From: an uncultured Myxococcaceae bacterium
GTDB taxonomy: Bacteria > Myxococcota_A > Polyangia > Polyangiales > Ga0077539
Direction: 5' to 3'
Assembly: GCA_945952225.1 (NCBI GenBank)
Contig: CAMFHP010000064.1
Span: forward strand, 1-46,973
Length of the DNA stretch: 46,973 bases
The translations under genes were made by a program, and so were the position numbers. How positions within the stretch are numbered: the stretch's first letter is position 1; every line of letters starts with the position of its first letter. The notes beneath the pieces were generated by a model, which did no database searches, was not told the origin of the DNA, and was given only the letters and a program-made list of their open reading frames with translations. Below, in pieces: positions 1 to 7,688 of this stretch.

Positions 1-92
1 GGCCATCGCAATGGGGGTGCGCGGGCCATCGCAATGGGGGTGCGCGGGCCATCGCGATGGGGGTGCGCGGGCCATCGCGATAGGGGGGCGGA
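1..92. repeat. 23-bp tandem repeat, four copies, cut by window start
   Basis: Four head-to-tail units of 23 bp begin at 1, 24, 47 and 70. The first two are identical, the third has one A-to-G change and the fourth is degraded toward its 3' end. Each unit carries CCATCGCRATGG; in the third unit this is a perfect 12-bp palindrome. The array lies just past the stop codon of the minus-strand gene at 96-707. It may continue to the left of the window. Function unknown. Confidence 0.85.
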
Positions 93-95
93 GGG

Positions 96-707
96 CTACT
101 TCGTGGGGGCGGGCGCCGTGCGGGGGCGCGAGCGGGTGACGCGGCCGCGGTAGTAGTCGTTGACCGGCGCCATCGCCGAACGGAGCGCGGGGTTCACCGC
201 GGCGTTGGCGTTGCCGATGGCGTAGGCGGGCGTGGTCACCGAGCGCGTGAGCTCGCCGAGACGCAGCGCGAGATCCGCCGCGCGGCGGTGCGCGACGGCC
301 AGCTCGTCGACGAGCGGAACGAGCGCCTCCAGCAGCTCCAGGGCGTGGCGCGCGGGGGCGGTCTCCACGCGGTCGGGGTCGCGGCCGTGGTCCTTGGCGG
401 CGAGGGAGGCGAACACCGCCGCGTGCGCGTCGATCACGTCGAGCATCGTGTGCAGGGCGGGCATCTCGTCGGTGAGGATGCGTCCGTTGGTGACCGCGCG
501 CTCCTCGCGGTTCATGTCCGCCGTCGCGGGCAGCGCGTCGGACTCCTTCTTCACCACGCGGCGGTACTGCGCGAACAGCGCGGCCGTCTGCTCGCGGTTC
601 CCCTGCACCAGCTCGGTCACGTCGGCCACGCGCGGCGCGTCGACCTCGCGCTTCGTCTTGCCCGTGCTCTTCGTCTTGCCCGCGCTCTTCGTCTTCTTCG
701 TTGTCAT
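96..707 (-). CDS. hypothetical helical protein with Lys-rich N-terminus
   Basis: 203 aa, no family recognised. The start MTTKKTK was chosen because GGGGAGA lies about 8 nt upstream on the coding strand; the open frame extends 42 codons further but that stretch is Arg/Gly-rich and uncharacteristic. The first 20 residues contain a Lys-Thr repeat (KTKSAGKTKSTGKTK), which could bind nucleic acid or be an unstructured tail. The remainder is Ala/Glu/Arg/Leu-rich, predicted helical, with no Cys, no signal peptide and no membrane segment. It diverges from the amidase gene across a 137-bp gap. The function cannot be assigned from sequence alone. Confidence 0.65.
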   Translation of the reverse strand: MTTKKTKSAGKTKSTGKTKREVDAPRVADVTELVQGNREQTAALFAQYRRVVKKESDALPATADMNREERAVTNGRILTDEMPALHTMLDVIDAHAAVFASLAAKDHGRDPDRVETAPARHALELLEALVPLVDELAVAHRRAADLALRLGELTRSVTTPAYAIGNANAAVNPALRSAMAPVNDYYRGRVTRSRPRTAPAPTK

Positions 708-844
708 CGTCGTGTCTCCCCGTTGCGCGCGGCCGAACCGACGGCCACGGCACTTCACACGCTGCCCGACCGCTTCGCGCGCTGTCAACCCACACCGCGA
801 CCGCGCTTGACGCCCCGACGCCCCGTGGTGCAACGCTGCGCGCC

Positions 845-2302
845 GTGGACCCGCTGCTGCTCTCGTCTGCCGTCGCTCTGGCCCGTCGCATCCGCGCCCG
901 CGAGGTGAGCGCCCGCGAGGTGGTCGACGCGCACATCCGCCATGCCGAGCGCGTGAACCCGCAGCTCCACGCCATCGTGCGCGACCGCTTCGAAGACGCG
1001 CGCCGCGAGGCCGACGCGGCCGATGCGCGACTCGTCCGCGGTGACGAGGACCTTCCCCCGTTTCTCGGTGTGCCCTGCACGATCAAGGAGTCGTTCGCGC
1101 TCACGGGAATGCCCTGGACCGCGGGGCTCGTCGCACGCGCGGGCACCGTGGCCACGCACGACGCGCCCACGGTCGCGCGGCTCCGTGCAGCGGGCATGAT
1201 CCCCCTCGGTGTGACCAACACCTCCGAGCTCTGCATGTGGATGGAGAGCACGAACCAGCTCTACGGCCGCACGGGATCGGCCTACGACCCCGCGCGCACC
1301 GCGGGCGGAAGCTCCGGCGGTGAGGGGGCCATCGTGGGCGCGGGCGCGTCGCCCCTGGGGCTCGGTGCCGACATCGGCGGATCGATCCGCATGCCGGCGT
1401 TCTTCAACGGCGTCTTCGGACACAAGCCCACGCCGGGGCTCGTGCCCAACGCGGGGCAGTTTCCCAACGCGGAGAACGACGCGCAGAAGATGCTCGGCAG
1501 CGGCCCCCTCGCACGGCGCGCGGAGGACCTCTTCGCTGCGTTGAAGGTGCTCGCGGGCCCGCATCCCGACGACGCCCACACCCACGCGATGGACCTCCAC
1601 GACCCCGGCACCGTCGACCTCCGCGGGGTCACGGTCTTCGACGTGCGCGGCGCGACGAGCCTCGGTCCGCGCTCCGTCGATGGACGCCTCCTCGACGCGC
1701 AATCACGGGCCGCGCGGGCGCTCGAACGCCGTGGTGCGCGGGTGCGCGAGGTCGACCTTCCGGTGCTCCGCGAGGCCGTGCAGCTCTGGGCCGCCGCGAT
1801 GGACGCCGCCGCCGACACCCCCTACGCGATGATGCTCGGCAACGGCACCACGCTGCGCCTGCGCGACGTGCTCCGTGAGATCCCCGCGTCGCTCCGCGGA
1901 CGCTCGCGCTACACGCTCCCCTCGCTGGGATTGTGCGTGCTCGAACGCGTGACGAAGAGCCTCCCCGTCGACATGGAGAAGGTGCTCGCCCACACGCAGC
2001 GCGCCCGCGAGGAGCTCCACACGATGCTCGGCGACCGCGGCGTGATGCTGTACCCCTCGCACACGCGCGTGGCACCGCTGCACGGCGCGCCGCTCTTCTG
2101 GCCCGTGCAGTGGGGCTACACCGCGGCCTTCAACGTGATGCACGTGCCGGTCACGCAGGTTCCCCTCGGGCTCACCCCCGACGGACTTCCGCTGGGGGTT
2201 CAGGTCGTGGGCGCGCCGCGCTGCGACCACGTCACCCTGCGCGTCGCCACGGAGCTCGAAGACCTCTTCGGCGGATGGGTTCCGCCGCCGCGCTGGGTGT
2301 GA
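845..2302 (+). CDS. amidase signature family hydrolase
   Basis: 485 aa from the GTG at 845; earlier in-frame starts would add about 48 residues of low-complexity sequence overlapping the divergent neighbour's promoter. The amidase signature Ser-cisSer-Lys triad is visible: Lys81 in IKESF, cis-Ser156 in GGSSGG and nucleophile Ser180 in GADIGGSIR, with the family's usual spacing. The C-terminal half has the typical PLGLTPDGLPLGVQVVG segment. Enzymes of this family hydrolyse amides; the bacterial fatty-acid-amide-hydrolase-like branch has the same architecture, but the substrate cannot be read here. There is no GatB or GatC neighbour, so a role as glutamyl-tRNA amidotransferase subunit A is unlikely. 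No clear Shine-Dalgarno is present before the GTG. Confidence 0.9.
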   Translation: MDPLLLSSAVALARRIRAREVSAREVVDAHIRHAERVNPQLHAIVRDRFEDARREADAADARLVRGDEDLPPFLGVPCTIKESFALTGMPWTAGLVARAGTVATHDAPTVARLRAAGMIPLGVTNTSELCMWMESTNQLYGRTGSAYDPARTAGGSSGGEGAIVGAGASPLGLGADIGGSIRMPAFFNGVFGHKPTPGLVPNAGQFPNAENDAQKMLGSGPLARRAEDLFAALKVLAGPHPDDAHTHAMDLHDPGTVDLRGVTVFDVRGATSLGPRSVDGRLLDAQSRAARALERRGARVREVDLPVLREAVQLWAAAMDAAADTPYAMMLGNGTTLRLRDVLREIPASLRGRSRYTLPSLGLCVLERVTKSLPVDMEKVLAHTQRAREELHTMLGDRGVMLYPSHTRVAPLHGAPLFWPVQWGYTAAFNVMHVPVTQVPLGLTPDGLPLGVQVVGAPRCDHVTLRVATELEDLFGGWVPPPRWV

Positions 2303-2362
2303 CCGCGCGGGGGTTCCCGCATTGCGCTTGAACCGTCGCGCGCTTCGGGCGATGGCGGGTTC

Positions 2363-2953
2363 ATGCGCATCGTTCTCGCGTCGACGTCGCGGTACCGCCG
2401 CGAGCTTGTGTCACGGCTTCCGCTGGCCATCGAGTCGATGGCGCCGCCCTACGACGAAGACGTCGACAAGGCCCGCTTCGCGCATCTTCCGGTGCCCGAG
2501 CTGGTGACCCTGCTCGCGAAGGGAAAGGCCGCGAGCCTCGCCGCGCTGCACCCCGACGCGCTGGTGATCGGCTCGGACCAGATGGGCGAACTCGACGGAC
2601 GCCGCCTCGGCAAGCCGCACACCGTCGAGGCCGCGTGCGCGCAGCTCGAAGGCATGGCGGGACGCGTCCACCGGCTCCACACGGCGCTGGTGGTGCACCA
2701 CGGCGCGAGCGGATGCGTGGAGCACGTGGTCGACACGCACGAACTCGCGATGCGCGCGCTCACCGCCGACGAGATCGCGCGCTACGTGGCGCTCGACAAC
2801 CCCGTCGACTGCGCGGGCTCGTACCGGGTGGAGTCCCTCGGCGTGGCGCTCTTCGAACGCATCACGGGCGATGATTTCACCGCGGTGGTGGGCCTTCCCC
2901 TGACGAAGCTCGTGACGCTGCTCGCGCGCTTCGGCGTGCGCCCCCTCGCGTGA
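2363..2953 (+). CDS. yceF: Maf/YceF-family nucleoside triphosphate pyrophosphatase
   Basis: 196 aa, full length for Maf-like proteins. It begins with LASTSRYRRELVSRL, the Maf N-terminal nucleotide-binding motif, and carries GSDQ (Maf proper usually has a DT here) and CAGSY, both typical of the YceF branch. YceF of E. coli hydrolyses 7-methyl-GTP, and Maf proteins in general remove non-canonical nucleotides. The last 17 bp of the gene and four bases after its stop form one copy of a 21-bp direct repeat whose second copy lies at 3652-3672, beyond the nucleotidyltransferase module. Confidence 0.92.
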   Translation: MRIVLASTSRYRRELVSRLPLAIESMAPPYDEDVDKARFAHLPVPELVTLLAKGKAASLAALHPDALVIGSDQMGELDGRRLGKPHTVEAACAQLEGMAGRVHRLHTALVVHHGASGCVEHVVDTHELAMRALTADEIARYVALDNPVDCAGSYRVESLGVALFERITGDDFTAVVGLPLTKLVTLLARFGVRPLA

Positions 2954-2957
2954 GCGT
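2937..2957. repeat. 21-bp direct repeat, left copy (end of yceF)
   Basis: This stretch is identical over 21 bp to 3652-3672. It covers the last five codons of yceF, its TGA and four following bases. The flanking bases differ (G before the left copy, A before the right), so the match ends sharply. The two copies bracket the small-protein/nucleotidyltransferase pair. Confidence 0.9.
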
Positions 2958-2972
2958 GCGACGATCCGGCTC

Positions 2973-3191
2973 ATGGAGAACGTCGACGGTGACGGCCGGT
3001 GTGCAGACGACGACGTGGTGCCGTGGGATCGGCGCGTGCTCGCGGTGATGCCTCTCGGGGTCGACGTGACGCAGCTGCGCGAGAACCTCAAGCGCACGCC
3101 GACGGAGCGCCTCGAACGTATGCTCGAACTGGTGGCCTTCATCGAGGCGACGGGAGGGATCGCGCGTGTTCGCGCCGCGAAGGGTCGTTGA
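2973..3191 (+). CDS. small partner protein of nucleotidyltransferase
   Basis: 72 aa, or 47 aa if the internal Met at 3048 is used; neither start has a strong Shine-Dalgarno. The C-terminal half reads LRENLKRTPTERLERMLE, an amphipathic helix. From memory, similar short proteins ('L..NL..TP.ERL') often precede lone nucleotidyltransferase genes in actinobacteria, planctomycetes and myxobacteria; this needs a database check. Its 3' end overlaps the nucleotidyltransferase gene by 26 bp in another frame, which suggests coupled translation and a joint function. It could be an antitoxin-like or regulatory partner. No DNA-binding motif is evident. Confidence 0.65.
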   Translation: MENVDGDGRCADDDVVPWDRRVLAVMPLGVDVTQLRENLKRTPTERLERMLELVAFIEATGGIARVRAAKGR

Positions 3192-3648
3192 GGCGCTCGG
3201 TGACGCGCAGGTCGCCTACGTGGTGCTCGGCGGAATCGCGATGACGCTCCATGGATCGACGCGCGCGACGTTCGACTTCGACCTCTGCTACGAGCGCAGC
3301 CGCGAGAACCTCCGGCGACTCGCGCAGGCGTTGGGACCGTTGAAGCCGCGGCTGCGCGACTTTCCTCCCGAGCTTTCGTTCTTCTTCGATGAGCAGACCC
3401 TGCGATCAGGGCTCAACTTCACGCTTCGATGCGACGCAGGGGATGTCGACCTCCTCGGCGAGGTGCCCGGTCTCGGCCAGTACCCGGAAGCGCTCGAAGC
3501 ATCGATGGAGGTCACGCTCTTCGAACGGCCCGTGCGAATCCTCACGCTCGACGGACTCGAACGCTGCAAGCGCGCAGCGGGGCGCGCCAAGGATCTCCTG
3601 GACCTGGAGACGATCTCGGTGCTGCGTCGCGAGTTCGACGAGGGCTGA
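3166..3648 (+). CDS. nucleotidyltransferase-fold protein (DUF6036/AbiEii-like)
   Basis: 160 aa from the GTG at 3166, supported by GGGAGGG seven bases upstream. The N-terminal part has the minimal nucleotidyltransferase pattern: a hydrophobic strand leading to GGIAM, then DFDL with two metal-binding Asp, and later DVDLLGE supplying the third Asp. This matches the pol-beta-like fold of AbiEii/DUF6036 relatives, some of which are toxins that modify tRNA or proteins. The catalytic Asp residues are all present, so it looks active. It pairs with the overlapping small gene upstream, and the pair lies between perfect 21-bp direct repeats. Whether it acts as a toxin, a defence gene or a resistance enzyme cannot be told. 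Confidence 0.75.
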   Translation: MFAPRRVVEALGDAQVAYVVLGGIAMTLHGSTRATFDFDLCYERSRENLRRLAQALGPLKPRLRDFPPELSFFFDEQTLRSGLNFTLRCDAGDVDLLGEVPGLGQYPEALEASMEVTLFERPVRILTLDGLERCKRAAGRAKDLLDLETISVLRREFDEG

Positions 3649-3651
3649 CAA

Positions 3652-3672
3652 TGCGCCCCCTCGCGTGAGCGT
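3652..3672. repeat. 21-bp direct repeat, right copy
   Basis: An exact copy of 2937-2957, starting three bases after the nucleotidyltransferase stop codon and ending on the first base of the TVP38-gene stop codon. Deleting one repeat copy plus the intervening DNA (715 bp) would leave yceF and the TVP38 gene convergent with only 3 bp between their stop codons. Confidence 0.9.
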
Positions 3673-4406
3673 CACTCCGCGGCGGGCGTCTCGCGCGACT
3701 GCGCCGCGAGGGCCTGCGCCAGCGCCCGCTGCGCGCGTCGCACCACCAGCGTGAGCAGCACCGCCGTCGCCACCACCGCGCCCGCGAACTTCGCGATCGT
3801 GCGCGGATCGGTGAGCGAGCCGCCCTGCTCCATGAGCTCCGTCGCGTCGCGCACGAGCGAGCCCACGTAGACCTGGCCGCTCACCGCGGGGATCAATCCC
3901 ACGAAGGTCGCGAAGGCGAAGTCGCGGAGCGGCAGCGAGGTCGCTCCCAGCGCGTAGTGGAGGAAGTTCTGGGGCATCACCGGCGTGACGCGAAGCAGCG
4001 TCGCGATGCGTCGGCCGTCGTGACGCACGATGGCGTCGATGGTGCGAAAGCGGGGATGCTCGCGCAGCGCAGCGCCCATGGAGGTCTTCGCGAAACGCCT
4101 TCCCAGAAGGGCTGCGACGAGGGCGCCGAGGGTGATCGAGGGGAGCGCCGCGAGGGCGCCGAGGGGCATGCCGTAGGCGTAGCCCGCGAGCGCCGAGAGG
4201 ATCCAGAGCGGGATCGTGAGCACGCTGCCGAGGGCCGCGACCACGACGTAGAGCGCGAGCGCCGCAGGGCTTCCCGTACGCATGAACGCAGCGAGGGAGA
4301 ACACCGCCGCGCGAACAGATGGCACTTGCGTGAGGGCCAGCGGAGCGGCGAGCATCGCGCCGAGCAGCGCCACTCGGGCGAAGGTACGGAGTCGGGTGGA
4401 GCGCAT
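3672..4406 (-). CDS. TVP38/TMEM64 (VTT/DedA-like) membrane protein
   Basis: 244 aa from MRSTRLRT; an ATG ten codons upstream is possible. Several hydrophobic helices are visible: an N-terminal segment, a Leu/Ala-rich pair near residues 50-90, and later helices near 160-180 and 210-230. The VTT-domain signature LRVTPVMPQNFLHYALGATSLPLRDF matches the family pattern 'sPlvPf...nYalG.t'. These inner-membrane proteins are related to DedA and to eukaryotic TMEM41/VMP1 lipid scramblases. A role in lipid movement is therefore plausible but not proven for this branch. The gene is convergent with yceF and its inserted neighbours. Confidence 0.85.
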   Translation of the reverse strand: MRSTRLRTFARVALLGAMLAAPLALTQVPSVRAAVFSLAAFMRTGSPAALALYVVVAALGSVLTIPLWILSALAGYAYGMPLGALAALPSITLGALVAALLGRRFAKTSMGAALREHPRFRTIDAIVRHDGRRIATLLRVTPVMPQNFLHYALGATSLPLRDFAFATFVGLIPAVSGQVYVGSLVRDATELMEQGGSLTDPRTIAKFAGAVVATAVLLTLVVRRAQRALAQALAAQSRETPAAE

Positions 4407-4481
4407 CGTCAACGCGTGCCGCGCACGGGGCGGCAACGGTCGCCCACCGCGCGGCGGGTTTCAACGGAGGTCATCGGTTCC

Positions 4482-6110
4482 ATGCGGAATTCCAACGGGG
4501 TGAGGGCGCTCGCGACGGCGGCGCTGGTGGTCGGGGCGGCGATGCCGTCGTCGGCGTGGGCGTTCGGCATCGAGCTCCCGGAGAACGGCGCTGCGGCCTT
4601 CGGTCGTGGCGGCGCCTTCGTGGCGCGCGCGAGCGACCCCTCCGCGGTGATGCACAACGTCGCGGGCATCGCGGCGCTTCCCGGCCTCCAGGTCACCCTC
4701 TCGTCGAACGTCGGGCGCTTCAGCCATTGCTTCCAGCGCACGGGCAACTACGAGTCTCCGCGCGATGGCGCCGCGGTGCGCGCCGAGGGCACGGTCTTCG
4801 ATCCGGGCAACGGCAGCGATCCCCTCTACCAGAGCGGCAACGTTCCGTACCCCGAGGTCTGCAACAACGCGGGCGTGGCGCTCGCGCCGATGATCCTCGG
4901 CACGTACCGCATCAACCGCATGTTCACCCTGGGCTTCGGCGCCTTCGCGCCGTCGACCACGGGCTCGGGTCAGGTCTACGACGACACGGTCACCGCGCGC
5001 GACTCGGTCACGGGACAGTCGTTCCAGGCGCCGTCGCCCGCGCGCAACCTGCTCTTCAGCAAGAACCTCCTCGTGCTGCACCCGGTGATCGCCCTCGCGG
5101 TGCAGCCGCTCCCGTGGCTGCGCTTCGGCATCGGCATCGAGCCCTCGTTCGCGCGCTTTCAGTTCGGCCTCCACGTGAACGCCGACGCGAGCGCGCCGCA
5201 GTCGCCCGCCTCCGACGTGCGCATCAACCTCGACGCGTCGGCCTTCTTCCTCGCGGGCAGCCTCTCGACGCAGATCCTCCCGACGCGCTTCCTCTCGTTC
5301 GGCGCGCAGTTTCACTACAACTTCCCCATCGACGGATCGGGCACGGCGAACAACGTCGCGCTGCCCTACACCCGCGCGCCCAACGGCAACATCGCGAGCA
5401 CGTTCACCATCGACAGCATGAAGGTGAACCTCCCGTGGACGCTCCGCGCGGGCCTTCGCTACAACCACCCGCGCGCCGGGGCCGAGCACTTTCAGAACGA
5501 CGGCTCGGGCCTCTACGACCCGATGGTGCACGACGTCTTCGACATCGAAGCGATGTTCACCTACGAGGCCACGAGCAACCTCGCGCAGACCGACCTCGCG
5601 AACACGGGCAACATCCAGATCGACCCGTCGGGCACGTCGGTGCCTGCGCCGCGCGCCATCTCCATCCGTTCGGCCCTCAGCGACGTCGCGGGCTTCCGCC
5701 TCGGCGGCGACTGGAACGTCATTCCCGGCACCCTCGCGATCCGCGCGGGCGGCTCGTACGAGACGGGCGGCGCGTCGCCCGTGGCCACGTCGATCCACCT
5801 CCCGGCCTACGCGGGCGGCACCGTCAACGCGGGCGTCGCCTACCGCTGGAACTGGCTCACGGTGAACCTCTCCTACGGCCACTACTTCTTCCAGACCTTC
5901 GACGCCTCGACGGGCCAGCGCGCGATCACCATTCCGTCGGCGCCGGTGCCCAACCCCGCGAACCCGCCGGCGGGCTACACCCCCGAGGGCCAGATCGATC
6001 CCGCGACGGGCTGCACCGGCACGCGCGGCGCGCAGGCGTGCACCATCAACCGCGGCGTCTACACGGCCACGATGAACTCGGTCTCGCTCCAGCTCACCGC
6101 CCGCTTCTGA
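4482..6110 (+). CDS. FadL/OmpP1-type outer-membrane transport protein
   Basis: 542 aa. The ATG at 4482 follows GGAGG by 11 nt and opens a signal peptide ending near AWAFG. The mature N-terminus, GIELPENGAAAFGRGGAFVARASDPSAVMHNVAG, split here as GIELPENGAAAFGRGGAF then VARASDPSAVMHNVAG, matches the FadL/TodX family hatch-domain start, where 'G.GgA..a...d.sa...NPAg' is usual. The rest alternates like beta strands and ends in Phe (QLTARF), the normal outer-membrane barrel signal. The family carries long-chain fatty acids or other hydrophobic compounds across the outer membrane. The substrate is unknown. A GC hairpin follows the stop codon. Confidence 0.85.
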   Translation: MRNSNGVRALATAALVVGAAMPSSAWAFGIELPENGAAAFGRGGAFVARASDPSAVMHNVAGIAALPGLQVTLSSNVGRFSHCFQRTGNYESPRDGAAVRAEGTVFDPGNGSDPLYQSGNVPYPEVCNNAGVALAPMILGTYRINRMFTLGFGAFAPSTTGSGQVYDDTVTARDSVTGQSFQAPSPARNLLFSKNLLVLHPVIALAVQPLPWLRFGIGIEPSFARFQFGLHVNADASAPQSPASDVRINLDASAFFLAGSLSTQILPTRFLSFGAQFHYNFPIDGSGTANNVALPYTRAPNGNIASTFTIDSMKVNLPWTLRAGLRYNHPRAGAEHFQNDGSGLYDPMVHDVFDIEAMFTYEATSNLAQTDLANTGNIQIDPSGTSVPAPRAISIRSALSDVAGFRLGGDWNVIPGTLAIRAGGSYETGGASPVATSIHLPAYAGGTVNAGVAYRWNWLTVNLSYGHYFFQTFDASTGQRAITIPSAPVPNPANPPAGYTPEGQIDPATGCTGTRGAQACTINRGVYTATMNSVSLQLTARF

Positions 6111-6123
6111 TCCCTCGCACGGC

Positions 6124-6142
6124 GCCGCGCCCCCCGCGCGGC
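6124..6142. terminator. GC-rich hairpin between convergent genes
   Basis: A perfect 7-bp stem (GCCGCGC/GCGCGGC) with a CCCCC loop lies 14 bp after the porin stop codon and 25 bp from the end of the convergent 58-aa gene. There is no T-run on either side, so this is a terminator candidate only by position and stem strength. Confidence 0.4.
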
Positions 6143-6167
6143 CGCCGCACGCTCCCCATCACACCGC

Positions 6168-6344
6168 TCACGCCGCGTCGCAGGCCCCTGCGTCGTCGAG
6201 GTTGCCCGTGGCCCACCACGCCGCGGTGCGCGCGGAGCGTTCGAAGGCCAGCTCGGCCTCGGCCAGCAGGTCGAGCTCGCGGTCGCTGATGAGGTAGCGG
6301 TTGCCGGTGTGCGAGAGCCCTTCGTCGTGCGCGTTGTCGTTCAT
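6168..6344 (-). CDS. 58-aa hypothetical protein
   Basis: The start MNDNAHDEG was chosen because AAAGGAA lies nine bases upstream on the coding strand, better than the longer open frame. The protein is acidic, with one helix-forming segment (RELDLLAEAELAFERSART), a WW pair and a C-terminal GACDAA tail. No family is recognised and no signal or membrane segment is present. It diverges from the fni gene across 190 bp, the longest gap in this part of the window. The good ribosome site favours a real gene. Confidence 0.5.
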   Translation of the reverse strand: MNDNAHDEGLSHTGNRYLISDRELDLLAEAELAFERSARTAAWWATGNLDDAGACDAA

Positions 6345-6534
6345 GGTGTTGGGTTCCTTTCGGTGACGCGACTCTGCGCCGTGCCCATCGCCGACGAGAA
6401 AATCGCGACGTGCCCCTGGGGACATTCTCCGTCACCCGCACCACGGCACCGTGCGCTGCACCCGAGGTGCGCGCGGCGGCATCGGAGGGCGACGGTTCCC
6501 CTGGCGGGAGAGCTGTAGTAGCGAGGGCGACGAG

Positions 6535-7587
6535 ATGAGCACCGACATCGGACAGCGGAAGCGTGACCACCTGGATCTCTGCGCGACGGGCCCCGTGGGC
6601 TTTCGCGATCGCACGACGCTGCTCGAGTGCGTGAAGCTGGTGCACGACGGCCTGCCGGAGCTCTCGCTCGACGACCTCGACACGTCGGTGACGGTGCTCG
6701 GTCGCACGCTCCGCGCGCCCATCGTGATCGCGGCGATGACGGGTGGCACCGACGACGCTGCGACGGTGAACCGCACGCTCGCCGAGATCGCCGAGAAGCG
6801 CGGCTACGGCTTCGGACTCGGCAGCCAGCGCGCGATGCACCGCCGCGCCGAGGTCGCGTGGACCTACGCCGTGCGAGAGGCCGCGCCGACCACGCTGGTG
6901 CTCGGCAACGTGGGCATGGTGCAGGCGCGCGAGATGGGCGTCGACGCGCTGCGGGCCCTCGCGACCGACGTGGGCGCCGACGCGCTGTGCGTGCACCTCA
7001 ACCCCGCGATGGAGCTCGTGCAGCCCGGCGGCGACCGTGATTTTCGCGGAGGGGTTCCGCTGTTCGAGCGCCTCGTGGGCGAGCTCGGCGTGCCCGTGGT
7101 CGCGAAGGAGACGGGCAACGGCATCGGGCTCGCGGCGGCGCGAAAGCTCCGTGCTGCGGGTGTTCGTCATGTCGATGTGTCGGGCGCCGGCGGCACGTCG
7201 TGGGTGGGCGTCGAGACGCTGCGGGCTGAGGGCGCTGCGAAGCGGCTCGGCGAGGCGCTGTGGGACTGGGGCGTGCCCACGGCGGCGAGCGTGGCGCTGA
7301 CGGTGCCCCTGGGCTTCGAGACGGTGATCGCGACGGGCGGCGTGCAGACGGGCAGCGACGTGGCGCGGGCGATCGCGCTCGGGGCCACGGTGTGCGGCAT
7401 CGCGCGGCCCACGCTCAAGGCGCTGCGCGAAGGCGGACGCGAGGGCGCCGAGGCCTACCTCGACGGCGTCGAGCAGGAACTCCGCGCGATCATGCTGCTC
7501 ACGGGATCGGCCAACGTGGCGGCGCTCCGTCGTGCGCCGCGCGTGATCGTGGGCGAGCTCGCGCAGTGGACCTCGCAGCTCGCGTGA
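6535..7587 (+). CDS. fni: type II isopentenyl-diphosphate delta-isomerase
   Basis: 350 aa, the usual size. FMN- and NADPH-dependent type II IDI interconverts IPP and DMAPP in isoprenoid synthesis. Signature pieces occur in order: RKRDH (residues 8-12), MTGG, GLGSQRA, GNVGM, HLNPAMELVQPGGD, KETGNGIG, DVSGAGGTSW and GGVQTGSD, all lining the FMN and substrate site. In HLNPAMELVQPGGD the usual Gln-Glu is Met-Glu, so the Glu that binds Mg is kept. The ATG at 6535 is preceded by GAGGGCGACGAG. Type II IDI is common in myxobacteria, where isoprenoids derive from mevalonate and isovaleryl routes. No other isoprenoid gene is adjacent. Confidence 0.93.
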   Translation: MSTDIGQRKRDHLDLCATGPVGFRDRTTLLECVKLVHDGLPELSLDDLDTSVTVLGRTLRAPIVIAAMTGGTDDAATVNRTLAEIAEKRGYGFGLGSQRAMHRRAEVAWTYAVREAAPTTLVLGNVGMVQAREMGVDALRALATDVGADALCVHLNPAMELVQPGGDRDFRGGVPLFERLVGELGVPVVAKETGNGIGLAAARKLRAAGVRHVDVSGAGGTSWVGVETLRAEGAAKRLGEALWDWGVPTAASVALTVPLGFETVIATGGVQTGSDVARAIALGATVCGIARPTLKALREGGREGAEAYLDGVEQELRAIMLLTGSANVAALRRAPRVIVGELAQWTSQLA

Positions 7588-7688
7588 GCGGTGTGCGTGC
7601 GGGTCTCAACGCGCGACCCTCGCGGCGTATTGCGTAGGCCGCGACGCACTTGACCCGCGGTGGCGACGCACACAGGTTGCGCGGCGCC

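Noticed and set aside
3957-4481. Long Arg/Glu/His-rich extension of the porin frame, opposite the TVP38 gene
   Set aside because: It runs antisense to a clear membrane protein, has shadow-frame composition (Arg, Gly, Glu, His runs) and ends at a good ribosome site and signal peptide at 4482.
6411-6424. TGCCCCTGGGGACA palindrome upstream of fni
   Set aside because: Short, only 14 bp with one mismatch pair; such GC palindromes are expected by chance in 70% GC DNA and no -10 box stands next to it.
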